Translations under genes and position numbers: made by a program
The notes under the pieces: generated by a model
What the model was told of the DNA's origin: nothing
The model's database searches: none
What the model saw: only the letters and a program-made list of their open reading frames with translations
Part shown: positions 1 to 11,077 of the stretch, piece after piece
Position numbering within the stretch: the stretch's first letter is position 1
Layout: each line of letters begins with the position of its first letter
DNA from: Tubulanus polymorphus
Lineage: Eukaryota > Nemertea > Palaeonemertea > Tubulaniformes > Tubulanidae
NCBI RefSeq assembly: GCF_964204645.1
Contig: NC_134036.1
Span: 3,706,001 to 3,770,000, forward strand
Direction of reading: 5' to 3'
DNA length: 64,000 bases

Positions 1-293
1 GATGAATTGTCTGATGTCTGCTGTTTGTAGTTCATTTTCAATTAGAAATGTCTCCGGTGAAGCACTGAACACATGTGAAGTGTGGACGATCAGTTTTTGA
101 AAGTGTGCTGATAAAATGTCTAATGTCCAGTGTGTGTAGTTTATTTTCAATTAAAAATGTCTCCGGTGAAGCACTGAACACATGTGAAGTGTGGATGATC
201 AGTTTTTGAAAGTGATCTGATAAAATGTCTAATGTCTGTCGTTTGTAGTTCATTTTCAATTAAAAATGTCTCAGATGAAGCACTGAATACATA
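1..293. repeat. Dispersed ~105-bp tandem repeat, about 2.5 copies
   Basis: Head-to-tail units of about 107-109 bp contain GTTTGTAGTTCATTTTCAAT, then AAATGTCTC, GAAGCACTGAACACATGTG and GACGATCAGTTTTTG. The same unit recurs, in both orientations, at 4246-4470, 9219-9285, 16655-16858, 17812-18330, 18540-18675 and 42600-42722, with weak traces near 44255-44335. Here it lies in the USP8 intron downstream of the last visible exon. It has no coding potential in a consistent frame. Confidence 0.85.
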
Positions 294-394
294 AGGACAA
301 TCGAAAGGTGATAATGTATTGAATTTGCGAGGGGTGCAGCGGGATCCAGGCTACAGATTGACACCCTGCGTACATATACATAGACGAAACATAC

Positions 395-3300
395 CTAATG
401 ATAGAATAGGTGACGCCGGTCCCGTGTTGAAAGTCGGTTTCTGTACGTCGGGATTCGTAGACATCGTCGGGTAGAACAGTAACCACGCCTCATAACCACC
501 GTCGAGGATTAACGGCTCTTTCTTCAATCTCACCTTCGAATCCCACTGAAAATAACAGCAATTCATTTAACAATAAGATCATAACTCTATTTGAATTGAA
601 TCCCATCGGTTTTCGTCAACTAGCTGTTAGATCGATGAACTCTGGTGGAATTTTCACATCTTCCACATTCTAACAATTGGCTTTTTTGCGTTTTTTAACA
701 ACAGATATATTAGAATTTTTCACTTTCTCATGAGTTTTCACAATTTCCTAAGCGTACATTCACTTTTCACAATTGTTCACAATCTTTCCATGTTATCAAT
801 GCGGTCAATAGTATAATCCAAATTCCTCGAGTTTTCCACATTTTTCTTTTTCGAAATTTGTCAAATTCCCCGAGTTATCTCGATTATTGGATTCCCTGAG
901 TTTTCCAATTCAGTGGCCACCCTTAAACAATTCGCTCATTTCAGGTTTTTCACATGAAAATATCAGGATTTCCCACATTTTTTAACAACAATCCTCACCT
1001 TGTAGAGCGCGTCCTTCAACGACTGCAGAGTTACGCCCACTTTCAGACTGTCGATCGTACTCGACCAATCGAACAGCACGATATAGTCAGCTGACTCGCG
1101 TTCGTTCCACAGAGATTTCGACGGTTTCGGCATCGACTGTTCGATGTATTTCACCGTCGTGCTTGATTTGGAAAAAAATAATAAACAGACGTGAAAACAA
1201 ACTCTACTTCCAATTTCAAAGAAAGAGAAAATCTTAAATTTGCTGCATCGCTTTCATATCCCAACTCCTCCTAAATCAGTACTGTTTAGCCGGCCGCCTT
1301 TTGCCTTCGATCACGGCTACTAACTGCAACACTCTAATTCGAAATCGATTTCCAACCGCCTAATTGGGTTTAAAAAATCCTGGTCCTAACTGTACCGATT
1401 TAGGCATAGTCTACTGTTAAACTACAAACTAGACAAAAATTGCCTATTTCTCAAAATTAAAGCAGTTTTTTGGGGCACTTCGTTAATACGAGTTGCAAGC
1501 AGCTTTTAAAAACTTTTTCTCTTTTTCCGTTCGAGAAGTTTTCACGGAATCAACGAGTCTAAGGGACCCCCGGTCTGGAGTTGAGAAACTCTTACCCGGG
1601 TGGTATGATATCGGCGGGAACGTTGATGCACGAGTGATGATTCATGCGAGACAGTTGATATTGGTCGGTCGATCGCGTGTCGATGATCACCACTTTCGAG
1701 CTGTTATCGATCAGTAGTTTGTAGAGTTGTTTAGCGGTTATCGCGCCGGGCGGTACGTCATCTGAAAACGTTAGAATGATAATCATTTCCCTGACTATTC
1801 CCCGATGTGTACCGACAGATCAGTCATTCCTGGATATGAGGAGTTTTCGAGGAGTTTTAACCCTTTCAGTGCTGGCTAATTAATACCCTATAGTGCTGAA
1901 GATAATTTGAAAATTCTGAAAAATTCCACCCTAGTGTGTTGAATAATGGGAATAGCACTATAGTGCCTCTACACCGCGGCGCAGTGTATCGTTAGTTACT
2001 AATATTTCACTATGTTTGTCAGGTGCTGCCATCTTTCAAGAGAGATAATTAGTAATTACTAATTAAATCAATACACCACAGTGCGGTGTACTAGCAAAAT
2101 CCATCACTGATTTGTACACCGGTGTAGACGCACTGAAAGGGTTAAGTAGAAAATTTCGAGGAAGTGTCTGCATCACTTTCATATCCTGATGATTGCAGAA
2201 GACTCCTCCTAAATCGGTACTGTTTATCTCAGAACATTCGGTGGTTTTTCAAGCAAATTTTTATCCTATACACTACCTAACCTCGGTTACTAATTCGGTA
2301 ACCGCCTAATTGGGTAAAAAAGAATCCAGGTCACAACTATACCGATTTAGACGTAGTCTACTGTACAACTACTAACATTTATAATTTTGCCTAATTCTCA
2401 AAATTGAAGCAGTTTTGGGCATTTCGCTCAAATCAAAGGAGTTTCAGACGTATTTCCTTTAAGAAGGAGTTTTTAAGGAATTAAGGAGTCGTAGGCAACC
2501 TGTCCAGACTGATCAGCTTAGAATCTAATCAATTAACACAGTCGAATACATAAGACATTAACAGAGACCGTTTGATTTTCTATTTTTATATCCAGCAATC
2601 TCAACAAATTTCCCGACTTTTCCCCGATTTTAAAGCTTCGTCACAAAATTCTCCACACAAGAAGCCACCCTGAAAATACGTCGATCTCTTACCTCCGACT
2701 TTTTTATCCTTTTCGGTAACTTTATTGACGTCGGCGTCGTCCGAGTCTTCGTCGTCGTCCGATAGTTCGAATCGTCGATTCGCGTCGTCGTCGTTCGACT
2801 TGGCTTGAAATTTCTTAGCGACCTCGATCGCTTCCCTCTCGTCGTACCTGAAAATTCACCCATACGCCTGTCAGTTTAGCAGCTTAGGAAATTTATAACC
2901 GGGGCCTATCGACAATTTCATAAGTCACTACCTCCCTTTAGGGTGTATCTGTTGACCCTGATGTTCAATTATTAAACTTAGAATAAAACCTCGTTGAAAA
3001 ACTTGCGGAAACTCATAACGACGAACTTCAGAGAACCTGAAAATTACGGGTTGGCGCCACTTTCCTCCAATGTACAAATTCCCTGTTTTTCCTGATATTT
3101 CCGTGTTATAACAGAAAATTCCCCGAGTAAATCTGAGCGATTTCTTGGTTTGAAATGTAATGATTTATTCATTTGTTTATATTTAAGAATCGCGTATTGA
3201 TTAAGAAACGCGCCGTCGATAGCATTATCAAATTCCCAACAGAGTTTTCCAGGTTTTTGGTAAAATTTATCGAATACAACGAATTTCAAGATTCCCTGAG

Positions 3301-4687
3301 TTTTTCAAGTTAGTAGCACCACTCTGAATCAAGACCCCATTCCCTTCACTATCGAATGTAATGAGTCCCTGCGCAATTATTACCACCCACCACCCCCCCC
3401 CCCCCCCGAGCGGCCTACCTTTCTTTAAGACTCTTCGAAAGTATCTCCGCCTCGTTGATGGCTTTGATCAAGTTCGCCGTGCCGATCAGTTCGCGGTAGA
3501 ACTTCTCGTTTTTACGATAATCGCTCGTTTTCTTCACGCACGCGATGATGTTGAAGAACTTCATGTACAACACGTACGCCTTTTCCTCGTCGGTTTCGAC
3601 GGCGTGATCTTCGGCGCTACGGAATACCTGCCGACGAAAAAATCATAATCATCCATCAATAGCGTGATCCCTACGAGTCGGAGTTTCTTAATCTTAACAT
3701 TTTCGCAGACTGGTCTGTACAGATCTGTCAGAGTTTTCTGAACCCTTTCAGTGCGTATACACCGCAGTGCGGTGTATGAATCGGTAATGGATTTTGCTAG
3801 TACACCGCATTGCGGTGTATTGATGTTATTAGTAATTAGTAATTATCTCTATTGAAAGATGGCAGCACCTGTCAAACATAGTGAAACACTAGTAACTTAC
3901 GATACACCGCACCGTGGTGTATACGCACTATATTGGTATTCCCGTTGTTCAACACACTAGGGTGGAATTTTTCAAAATTTTCAAATTATCTCCAGCACTA
4001 TAGGGTATTAATCAGTCAGCACTGAAAGGGTTAAGGCTTTTACTTTTTTTTGCAGACTGGTCCATACAGTCAGTTTTCTTAACGCTTTAACTTTTTTCGC
4101 TGCGTATGAAAGGCTCATTCACCATCATGTATAGGATACAACTGGTCAACGCACATCGTTATAACTCTATGTATGCACACCAGACTCAGATTTTTTTGAA
4201 AGATTGCGAAACTTAAGCTATTTGGTTTCAGTTGGTTGGCTGGCTGTTCATCCACACTACATATCTGTTCAGCACTTCATTTGAGACATTATAAATTGAA
4301 AATGAACTACAAACATCAAACATTAGAAATTTTATCAGCAAACTTTCAAAAACTGATTGTTCAAACTTCATATGTGTCCAGTACTTCAACCCAGACATTC
4401 CTGATTGAAAATGAACTACAAACACCAGACATTAGACATTTTATAAGCACACTTTTAAAAAGCGATCGCTTCGGTCATCCAGGCTGAGGATCCAGGTTGA
4501 TATCCACCAGATCTGTTTTTATGTCTTTCGCATGATCATTTTTATTAATTACCTTCTCAGCGGATTTAACGTAAATTTTCGCGTTTAGGACTTTCTGTTT
4601 GAATTCCGCTAATTTGTTCAGTTCGCCCAAACTGTTCGCCAGATACAGGTCTTTCTTTCCCGGCCTTCTTTTCAATTCGGAAGTCAT
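395..4687 (-). CDS. USP8: USP8-like ubiquitin hydrolase, N-terminal half (partial)
   Basis: USP8 removes ubiquitin from endosomal cargo and ESCRT-0. Six coding exons are visible, in transcript order: 4553-4687, 3419-3627, 2693-2847, 1596-1761, 999-1161 and 395-545. All have GT/AG borders and their phases join without a break, giving 326 residues plus one base. Residues about 10-115 match the USP8 dimerisation/MIT-like domain ([16 protein letters not shown] in exon 1, [12 protein letters not shown] in exon 2). An acidic linker of Asp/Ser follows. Residues about 170-300 are the rhodanese-like domain ([45 protein letters not shown]). The start is the ATG at 4687; an upstream in-frame GTG is not a start. 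The ubiquitin-hydrolase catalytic domain should lie beyond position 1. The match to human USP8 is from recalled family sequence, not a search. Confidence 0.93.
1861..2141 (-). mobile_element. TTAA-flanked MITE, copy 1 (USP8 intron)
   Basis: A 281-bp element has terminal inverted repeats CCCTTTCAGTGC/GCACTGAAAGGG and is flanked on both sides by TTAA (1857-1860 and 2142-2145). TTAA duplication with CCC...GGG ends is the signature of piggyBac-superfamily elements. There is no transposase, so it is a non-autonomous derivative. Internally it carries near-palindromes of the type TACACCGCACTGCGGTGTA. Confidence 0.75.
3743..4030 (+). mobile_element. TTAA-flanked MITE, copy 2 (USP8 intron 1)
   Basis: Same family as 1861-2141 but in the opposite orientation, 288 bp. 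The right flank is TTAA (4031-4034); the left flank is TGAA, one base from TTAA. The internal segments GGTGCTGCCATCTTTC and CACTAGGGTGGAATTTT are shared with the other copies. Confidence 0.75.
4246..4470 (-). repeat. Dispersed ~105-bp tandem repeat, reverse orientation
   Basis: About two units of the family seen at 1-293, on the opposite strand (recognised by ATTGAAAATGAACTACAAAC). It lies in USP8 intron 1 just outside exon 1, so it may sit close to the promoter or 5' end of that gene. Confidence 0.8.
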
Positions 4688-5640
4688 TTTGAAAATCGCT
4701 GGGGCTTGTCTGAGTCTGCTCACTCTTTCTTGCTTCTTTAATTATCGATGGTCTGAGAAATAAAAATCAGTTATTTTCAGCAAATAATCGAACTTTTGTA
4801 GGCCCCTAAAAATTTCAAAATCTTGGTGATATCTTGGCTGGGTAGGACCTGGGCCAGCTGAAGCTCAAAAGTGGTAAATCAGTGTTTTAATATATTTAAA
4901 GATCTAGCCAGGCCAACTGTAGGCCAACTGTCCTGATGCTTGAGAGGAAAGAGCCTTCAAGTTCAAAAAAAAGAAAGGCAAAAACAGAAAATTGTCCAAA
5001 CGGACTTCTTTCTATCTCTCGACGGACACGACACCGCTTGAACTTCATTTTTTCGACTCAGTCTCACTCTCAGACTCTCAAGTTTGACAGTTCTTGATTG
5101 AATTTGATTGATTTTGATTGAAGGGGACAGTTTTGAATCGGATCAAGACATCTGCTTTCCTCACCGATTGAATTCGTGAAAATTAGTTTTCCGTACTTCA
5201 ATTCATTGCTCGTCTACGTGACGAACTTCATGTGACATTTTGGCGGTTAGAAAAATCCATAAAAATCACGAAAAATGAAAATATCTTTTTTTCATTTCCG
5301 GGTTAACGGCGCCATCTATCGCTTGTGCAACTAACTAAACTAAAATGTGGGTTCGAATCCCGGCAACGTCTAGCGATATTATCAAATACATCTTATTATA
5401 TTTTCGAATGTTTTCTATTCCTATGTTATCCATTATAAATGTAGGTCCACTTTTGTACTGTTTCTCCTGTGTTTTGATGTTGATATTTTATTGCATACAT
5501 CATTTTCTATAACCTTATATATTATATGGAGCAATAAGACTTAAGTTCAAGTTCATCTAATTACAAATCATATCGAAGTACCAGGTACCGGGTATATATA
5601 ATCAGGGAGGTGATACCTCCCTGATATAATCAAGTATAAT
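4688..5640. other. USP8 5' flank and repeat-bearing intergenic DNA
   Basis: No coding exon recognised. This should contain the USP8 5' UTR and promoter, but I cannot place a start site. A B-box-like GGTTCGAATCCC at about 5351 resembles a tRNA-derived SINE fragment. A perfect 11-bp-arm hairpin (ATCAGGGAGGT, loop GAT, ACCTCCCTGAT) sits at 5601-5625. Confidence 0.5.
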
Positions 5641-7124
5641 ATCATTCAGATTGTTTATAACTGCCCCTGATTACTGGAAAGCGCTTGTTTTCCAAATTAC
5701 AGCAGGATCTTCTAACGACTTGGCGATTGTCCCCTCAGCGCTTCCATTCCATTCAATTTCCCCTTAGTCAGACGGGGAAAATATTCAAGGGTACGGAAGC
5801 CCACATTGCGCAGTCACGGGTGAGGCGAGCCGGTTAGCAGAAATGAATTACCATTTGTGTTGGGACACAGATAATCCATCAGTGTGTGACAAGCGCAGGT
5901 GGAATATGAAGTGATGAACAAACAAGCACTAATGTCAACAACAGTTTAAATGCATCGTCATCAGTTCTAAAACATCTGTTACGAGTAATCTCCTAATCGC
6001 TTTTCGTTGCACGCGACTCCCTCTCTAATCCACATCATTCACACGAATAGCTTTCACACTAGCTTCTGCAGGCAGGCCTATAGGCTTCGTCATAAATCTT
6101 CGTATACCGTCGTCCATAAGAAAGCGAGAAGACCCAATTAAAATCAGTGCGGCCACGATAAAACGAACGAATGCTCCGCGTGAAAACGAAAACTCAGAAC
6201 TTCGCCTATATATAGCTTACCACAGAATTTTATTAGATGACAGAAACTGAAATAAACACGTACATCTTTTATAAATACACAGATGAAATAATTAGTTTTC
6301 GCTTTTTAAAACTACAACAAATTTTACAGATCAGGAAAGAATACTTCGAACCCTGTTCTGAAGTTGTGTCTATGTGAAAATCAGTTAGTATTCCGGTATA
6401 CCTTGTATTATCATAATTTCATTTTAACACTTCTCACATTTTCATAATATCTAAAAATAATAGTATCTAATAATGCGCGAAAAAATGGTCTATTTTGTAC
6501 ATGGATTTGAATACATTACTATCTTTATCAAGACATTCGCTTGCATTTTTTTAAACTATTAAACATGTCTACGAATAAGAATAGTAAATCAACAATTCTT
6601 GCTTTATGATGACTTTAACATGATAACTTGTATATTAGCTCGAATAGAATATAATCACGATGGCTCCAGGCTGTCGAAAATGATTACAGGGTTCTTACAG
6701 ATCTGGGAATCCAAAACTCCCCGATATTTTCCTGACCCTTGACCAAAAATTCCGTGATCAAATTTTAAGATATCCTCAGTGAGGGCGGCAAGAGGTTCCT
6801 CGCGCCGTTATCACCCTCAGCTAGAACGAGAGACACCAAAAATTCAAATTCCCATTTTTTCCCTGATTCAGAATTCCTTCAGCGTACGGAAAATTCAACC
6901 ATCAGAAATTCCCTGATCTGTAAAAACCTCGAAGAATTTCGACAATAAATCTCGGATAGTTAGTACCACAGTTATATAAGGCAGGCGAGACAAGTAACAT
7001 AATACGGACATTTTGATTCGATGAGATTCCAGAGTAAATCGATTTATCATCATTCGTCATTTCACGCAAACAGCCACATTTTAGTTCGAAATCTACAGAA
7101 AATAAGTAATAACACGTATTTTAC
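5641..7124. other. Intergenic DNA, no gene recognised
   Basis: No open frame of note and no recognisable exon. At 6690-6940 there is a copy of a diffuse dispersed repeat rich in AATTCCCTGA, TTTTTCCCTGA and their complements. Related copies are at about 830-960, 2600-2680, 3040-3320 and 17340-17625. Part of this stretch could be 3' UTR of the p24 gene to the right, but I see no decisive polyadenylation signal. Confidence 0.45.
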
Positions 7125-7159
7125 CTGACGAAGCTACTATATACGCACTAGTAGCGAAA
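7125..7159 (+). ncRNA. Hammerhead-ribozyme-like core
   Basis: CTGACGA (7125-7131, fitting the invariant CUGANGA) is followed by a hairpin with arms GCTACTA and TAGTAGC, then GAAA (7156-7159). This is the order of a hammerhead catalytic core with stem II. Stems I and III and the cleavage site could not be drawn with confidence. A diverged relative with the same spacing class lies at 18890-18922. Such motifs are known from Penelope-like retroelements; no ORF of one is visible here. Confidence 0.4.
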
Positions 7160-7176
7160 GCTCGTATTCCTACAAA

Positions 7177-7344
7177 GGGATCATTCATTTATTACGTACG
7201 CATAAAATTTGAATTTTTCAACCCCCCTCACCCTCTGTACGCAAAATCGGCCATTTTTTGTATACATTAAGCATTACAGTACGCAATTGCACTGACCCCT
7301 CCCCCTCCCCTCCCCTAATGCGTACGTAATAAATGAATGACCCC
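7177..7344. mobile_element. MITE with ~27-bp inverted ends
   Basis: Left end GGGATCATTCATTTATTACG and right end CGTAATAAATGAATGACCCC are inverted copies with one mismatch, extending inward through GTACGCA. The body is C-rich on one strand (ACCCCCCTCACCC, CCCCTCCCCTCCCC). The end type with an internal polypyrimidine tract resembles ISL2EU/IS4EU-type non-autonomous elements from memory; the superfamily is an inference. No transposase is present. Confidence 0.5.
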
Positions 7345-7797
7345 AAAGCGCTATCAGTTCGCGCGCGCGCGCGCGTCTTACAGAAAAAAACATGCATACA
7401 ACCTTTTTTTGATTTTATGTCGATAATGAAAAACCTTTTCCCTAAAAAGTGAAAAAATCGGAATGAAAAACGTAGACGAAAAATATTCCGTGGTAACCTC
7501 GATCACCCATATCTAACACACGCGAAACCGATTGTTAACGCTGAATACGCGCGTATCCAAACTGTACGACATGAAAAAATATATATATATATATGTATAT
7601 AGGTCATTACGCGGTAGGCCCTGCTTAATCCGGATCATCCGCGACCGATGAAAACTTAATCCGTTTTTTTGTTAAGTTTAGAAATCGTATTCAGGGTGGG
7701 CAGTTTTTCACAAAGGTTATCGCCAAACTAATAACCGTTTAAGCTTAATAAACGTTCGCGTGAACCCGGACCCGGATCGCAATCCGACCCGAATTAA
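7345..7797. other. Intergenic DNA with microsatellites
   Basis: Holds a short alternating (GC)n run near 7360-7375 and a short (TA)n run near 7578-7594. No gene, RNA or further element recognised. Confidence 0.5.
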
Positions 7798-8077
7798 CCC
7801 TTTCAGTGCGTCTACACCGCAGTGCTGTGTATAAATCAGTAATAGATTTTGCTAGTACACCGCACTGCGGTGTATTGATTAATTAGTAATTATCTCTATG
7901 TTGAAAAATGGCAGCACCGAACACAGTGAAATACAAGTAACTAATGATACACCGCGCTGTGGTGTAGATGCATTATAGTGGTATGCCCATTATTCAACAC
8001 ACTAGGGTGGAATTTTCAAAAATTTAAAAAAATCATCTCCAGCACTATAGGGTATTAATTAGTCAGCACTGAAAGGG
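7798..8077 (+). mobile_element. TTAA-flanked MITE, copy 3 (intergenic)
   Basis: 280 bp, flanked by perfect TTAA at 7794-7797 and 8078-8081, with ends CCCTTTCAGTGC and GCACTGAAAGGG. It is the cleanest copy for defining the family, and has the same internal segments as the copies at 1861 and 3743. Confidence 0.8.
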
Positions 8078-8081
8078 TTAA

Positions 8082-8843
8082 AGCGGCCGCCTACATGAAA
8101 ATTACACTCTCTTTTTATATAACAGAAACATTCTTAAATTCGTGAACATCTTTAATAATTACACATACAATTACCGTCCTTCCCGACTACTTTTGAAAAA
8201 AAATTGCAAAAATGGTTCTCCGTTCGCCGGAATAGTTCCGATTTGAAACGCACACTCAGTCATACGACGCAAGGGCTGCCGATGCGTGGGAAGTGCTATC
8301 GGTTGAAACTTTTTTTTCGGCGGAATAAGTTCCCGAATCTATTCATCGGCTAACTTCCCTTATTCATATTTAATCACCCATGATTTCGGGGAGCATTCAT
8401 TAAGTAGAACCAGCTACAGAAACTGAGCAGCTAGGACCAAAAGGTCAAAAAGTCGTTATTTCGAAGTTGAACTAAAAGTACATCACTTCGACCCAATTCA
8501 ATGAGCCGTTTTATAAACTGATACGAAAATGACTCATAACGTCGAGTAGAAACGTCAAGTCAAATACGCTTTGAGTTTCTCTTCATAATTATGGGTTTTT
8601 CTTAACTTGTTCACGGCCAAAAGCGACTGATACCGGTATTTCGTATATGACCTGTACACGCATCATCAAAAATAAGCTAACGCCATCTGGTGTATAAGGT
8701 ACGCACGATCATCCGGGAGTGAAAGGATTAAGCTGAATTACAAACAGTCAATTATGAAATACTACTTAACGAATGCTCCCTACGCGCGCAAAGGAAATAA
8801 ATCGTATACATTTTTAAAAAACATCGCGTCGACGCGGAGGCCG
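8082..8843. other. Probable 3' UTR of the p24 gene and intergenic DNA
   Basis: Immediately downstream (on the minus strand) of the p24 stop codon at 8844-8846. No open frame or repeat of note. The 3' end of the transcript cannot be placed from sequence alone. Confidence 0.4.
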
Positions 8844-11077
8844 TTAAGTGACCACCGACGACATCGGACGCTTGTCAGTGAAGAAACTGCGCAGCACTAA
8901 AACCTGTCCGATGCCGACCAGCAGCACGATCACCGACTCGCCGATCGACCACCACTGTATACGATCGTGCAGGTCCTCGGCGAACACGCGGCCCGTCGCC
9001 TCGCGCAGACGGTGGTGCGTCTGATAGTCGATCACCACTTTCATCGCTTCGTGTATCGCGACCGACGACGACTCCATCTGGAAATATATTTAGAGAAAAC
9101 GATTTTACGATTTGCCGGAAATGTGTAGAGAATCGAGAAATATATTCGAAAATAACATTCAAAATAATCATCATTAGAAATAGGTAGATTATTAATGATT
9201 TTTAACAATGATTTTTATTGACAAAAAGTCTATTGTCTGGTTTTTTTGTAGTTCATTTTCAATTAAAAATGTCTCGGTTGAAGTCCTTTCAGTGCGGTGT
9301 ATAAATCAGCCATGGACTTTGTTTTTATCTCTATTGGAAGATGGTAGCACCTGTCAATCATAGTACGTAGTGCATCATTGGATGATACACCGCACCGTGG
9401 TGTAGACGCACTGAAGCGGTATGTCTGTTATACCAAAAATTCATAAAGACTAGTCTTTATGAATTTTTGGTTATACTGATTAGACGATACACCACACTGT
9501 GGTGTAGACACACTAAAGCAGTATGTCTGTTATACTCATTGGATGATACGTCGCATTGTGGTGTAGATGTCTGTTATTGTTATTGGATGATACACCGCAC
9601 TGGGTTGGAATTTCTAAAAAATTTCAAATTATCCCGGAGCACTTCCGGGTATCAGTAATTGAGCACCGAAGGGGTTAACCCGGTAACGACCCGTAAACCA
9701 CCCACCTGCGTCATCGCTGTCGCGTGTTGAGCCATATCCGGCAGGAGCGGCTTCTCGCTGCCGTGTTGGAAGTCGAAGTAAACCGTCTTGTGCGTGAACG
9801 TGCTGAACTCGTTGCTGAAGCAGAATTTGAACGTGCCCTTCTCGGCGGTCGTCCACGTGAACGAGTCGTATTGCTTTTTCTGGTCGCGGTACAAGATTTG
9901 ACCGCTCGGCGAGAACAGCTCCATATCGACGTCGTAGTTACCGCCGGTGATCACCTGTAAAACAACGGCGCGCGATATCAATCGATTGTTCCCAATACGG
10001 GAAAGTATGAAGTGAAAATATCTTCTAACGGTGAACTGGAAAATTCTTCTATCCAATCGAGATCATCCTCCCTCGGCAGGGATTCGAACCTGATGGCATC
10101 GCTACACTCAGCCACGGCACGAACCCCTGCCACAGTAGACCGGGTGCGCAGGTACATGCGCAGCTTTGCGGCACCAATCAGATTGCTCGTTGTATAATCG
10201 CTGAGGTAAATTTCACGGAAGAACTATAAATGGGAAAACCCGGGCTATATGAAACGAGATGTCTGATTGGCTGATAATGACATCATCTAAGCTGCGCACT
10301 TAGTCTAGTGTGGCAGGGTTTCGAGGATGAATTGAGATAAATTGGGATTCATTTCAATATTCAGTCTCCAAACAAAAACATCTAGTACCCTCGGGATACT
10401 GCCAAAATCGAGGCCTAGGCTGGCACATCATTGCAACTGGCGTCACAAAGGTGCATGGGTTGATGCGCATTGCGACATAGATGTCGTCGTGACCAATGCA
10501 AGGCCAACCTATGTCTTTAGGCAGAGTCCACACAGTAGCAAGATTAAGAGACTTAGCCCGATGCCTAGAAAGAAGCCCGTGCTGTTTAGAGGAGGCATCT
10601 TCACTTGAAACAGATTGCAACCGATTGCATCGCGAGACTCGGCCAGGTTCCTCCTTCGCAGGGATTTGAACCCAATGACATCGCGAGGCTCTGCAAGGAG
10701 TTGGACTTATGGCGATAGCATTATGAGACTTCGGCCTATAAAAAGTCAGCATATGCTAACACTAAACAGCACCCCTGCGCGTAACATATGCTTTGACTTT
10801 GTAGCCCAGTCCAACAGCGGCTCACTACCTGCTGCTGCTGGCATCTGGAAAAGAGTTACGATAAAAAGCAACGCTAACTGAAGTGGTTAATAAGGAATGA
10901 AAGCAATATCACGGCGATACCGACCTGGAATTCGATGGTAGCTTTAACACCGGCGTCGAGATCTTCGTGGAAGCATTGTTTAGCGTTATCCGGCAATTCG
11001 AATGTTAATTCACCGGCGTAAACTACACTGACCAGAACCAACAACGAAACCGTCACTAAAAACATCCTCGCGTCCAT
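8844..11077 (-). CDS. TMED7: p24 family cargo receptor, gamma type (TMED3/7-like)
   Basis: Type I membrane protein that cycles between ER and Golgi in COPI/COPII vesicles and helps load secretory cargo. Three coding exons, all joined in phase 0: 10925-11077, 9706-9954 and 8844-9077, giving 211 residues. Residues 1-20 are a signal peptide. About 22-115 is the GOLD domain, opening with [15 protein letters not shown] and carrying the paired cysteines at 35 and 96 plus [20 protein letters not shown] coiled-coil neck follows ([15 protein letters not shown]). The membrane helix is about 178-196, and the short tail starts RSFFTDKR, whose FF and basic residues are the coat-binding signal of this family. 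Length is normal. TMED3 and TMED7 are hard to separate in invertebrates; the family call is secure. Confidence 0.95.
9219..9286. repeat. Fragment of the ~105-bp dispersed repeat
   Basis: Carries GTAGTTCATTTTCAATTAAAAATGTCTC, split here as GTAGTTCATTTTCAATT and AAAAATGTCTC. It lies in intron 2 of the p24 gene and abuts the decayed TTAA element that follows. Confidence 0.6.
9287..9676. mobile_element. Rearranged TTAA-MITE cluster (p24 intron 2)
   Basis: Begins with CTTTCAGTGCGGTGTATAAAT and ends GAGCACCGAAGGGG followed by TTAA, so the outer ends belong to the TTAA family. Inside, the segment GATACACCGCACTG...GTGTAGA is present four times in tandem and a perfect palindrome is inserted (9433-9470). 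It looks like a MITE that expanded internally or received nested insertions. Confidence 0.55.
9433..9470. repeat. Perfect 38-bp palindrome
   Basis: The 19-bp arm CCAAAAATTCATAAAGACT is followed directly by its exact reverse complement, centred on CTAG, with no loop. It lies inside the rearranged TTAA element. Confidence 0.9.
10125..10319. mobile_element. Foldback MITE with CCCTGCCACA ends (p24 intron 1)
   Basis: A 195-bp element. The left end CCCTGCCACAGTAGACCGGG and the right end read inward on the other strand, CCCTGCCACACTAGACTAAG, are imperfect inverted copies that continue to GTGCGCAG. The interior has a second inverted pair (CCAATCAG/CTGATTGG). No clear target duplication. Flanking GGGATTCGAACC at about 10078 and GGGATTTGAACC at about 10660 look like reversed B boxes of tRNA-SINE remnants. 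Confidence 0.6.

Noticed and set aside
3389-3408. C-run beside the USP8 exon 2 donor
   Set aside because: A simple homopolymer lying in the intron; no evidence that it affects the GTAGGC donor.
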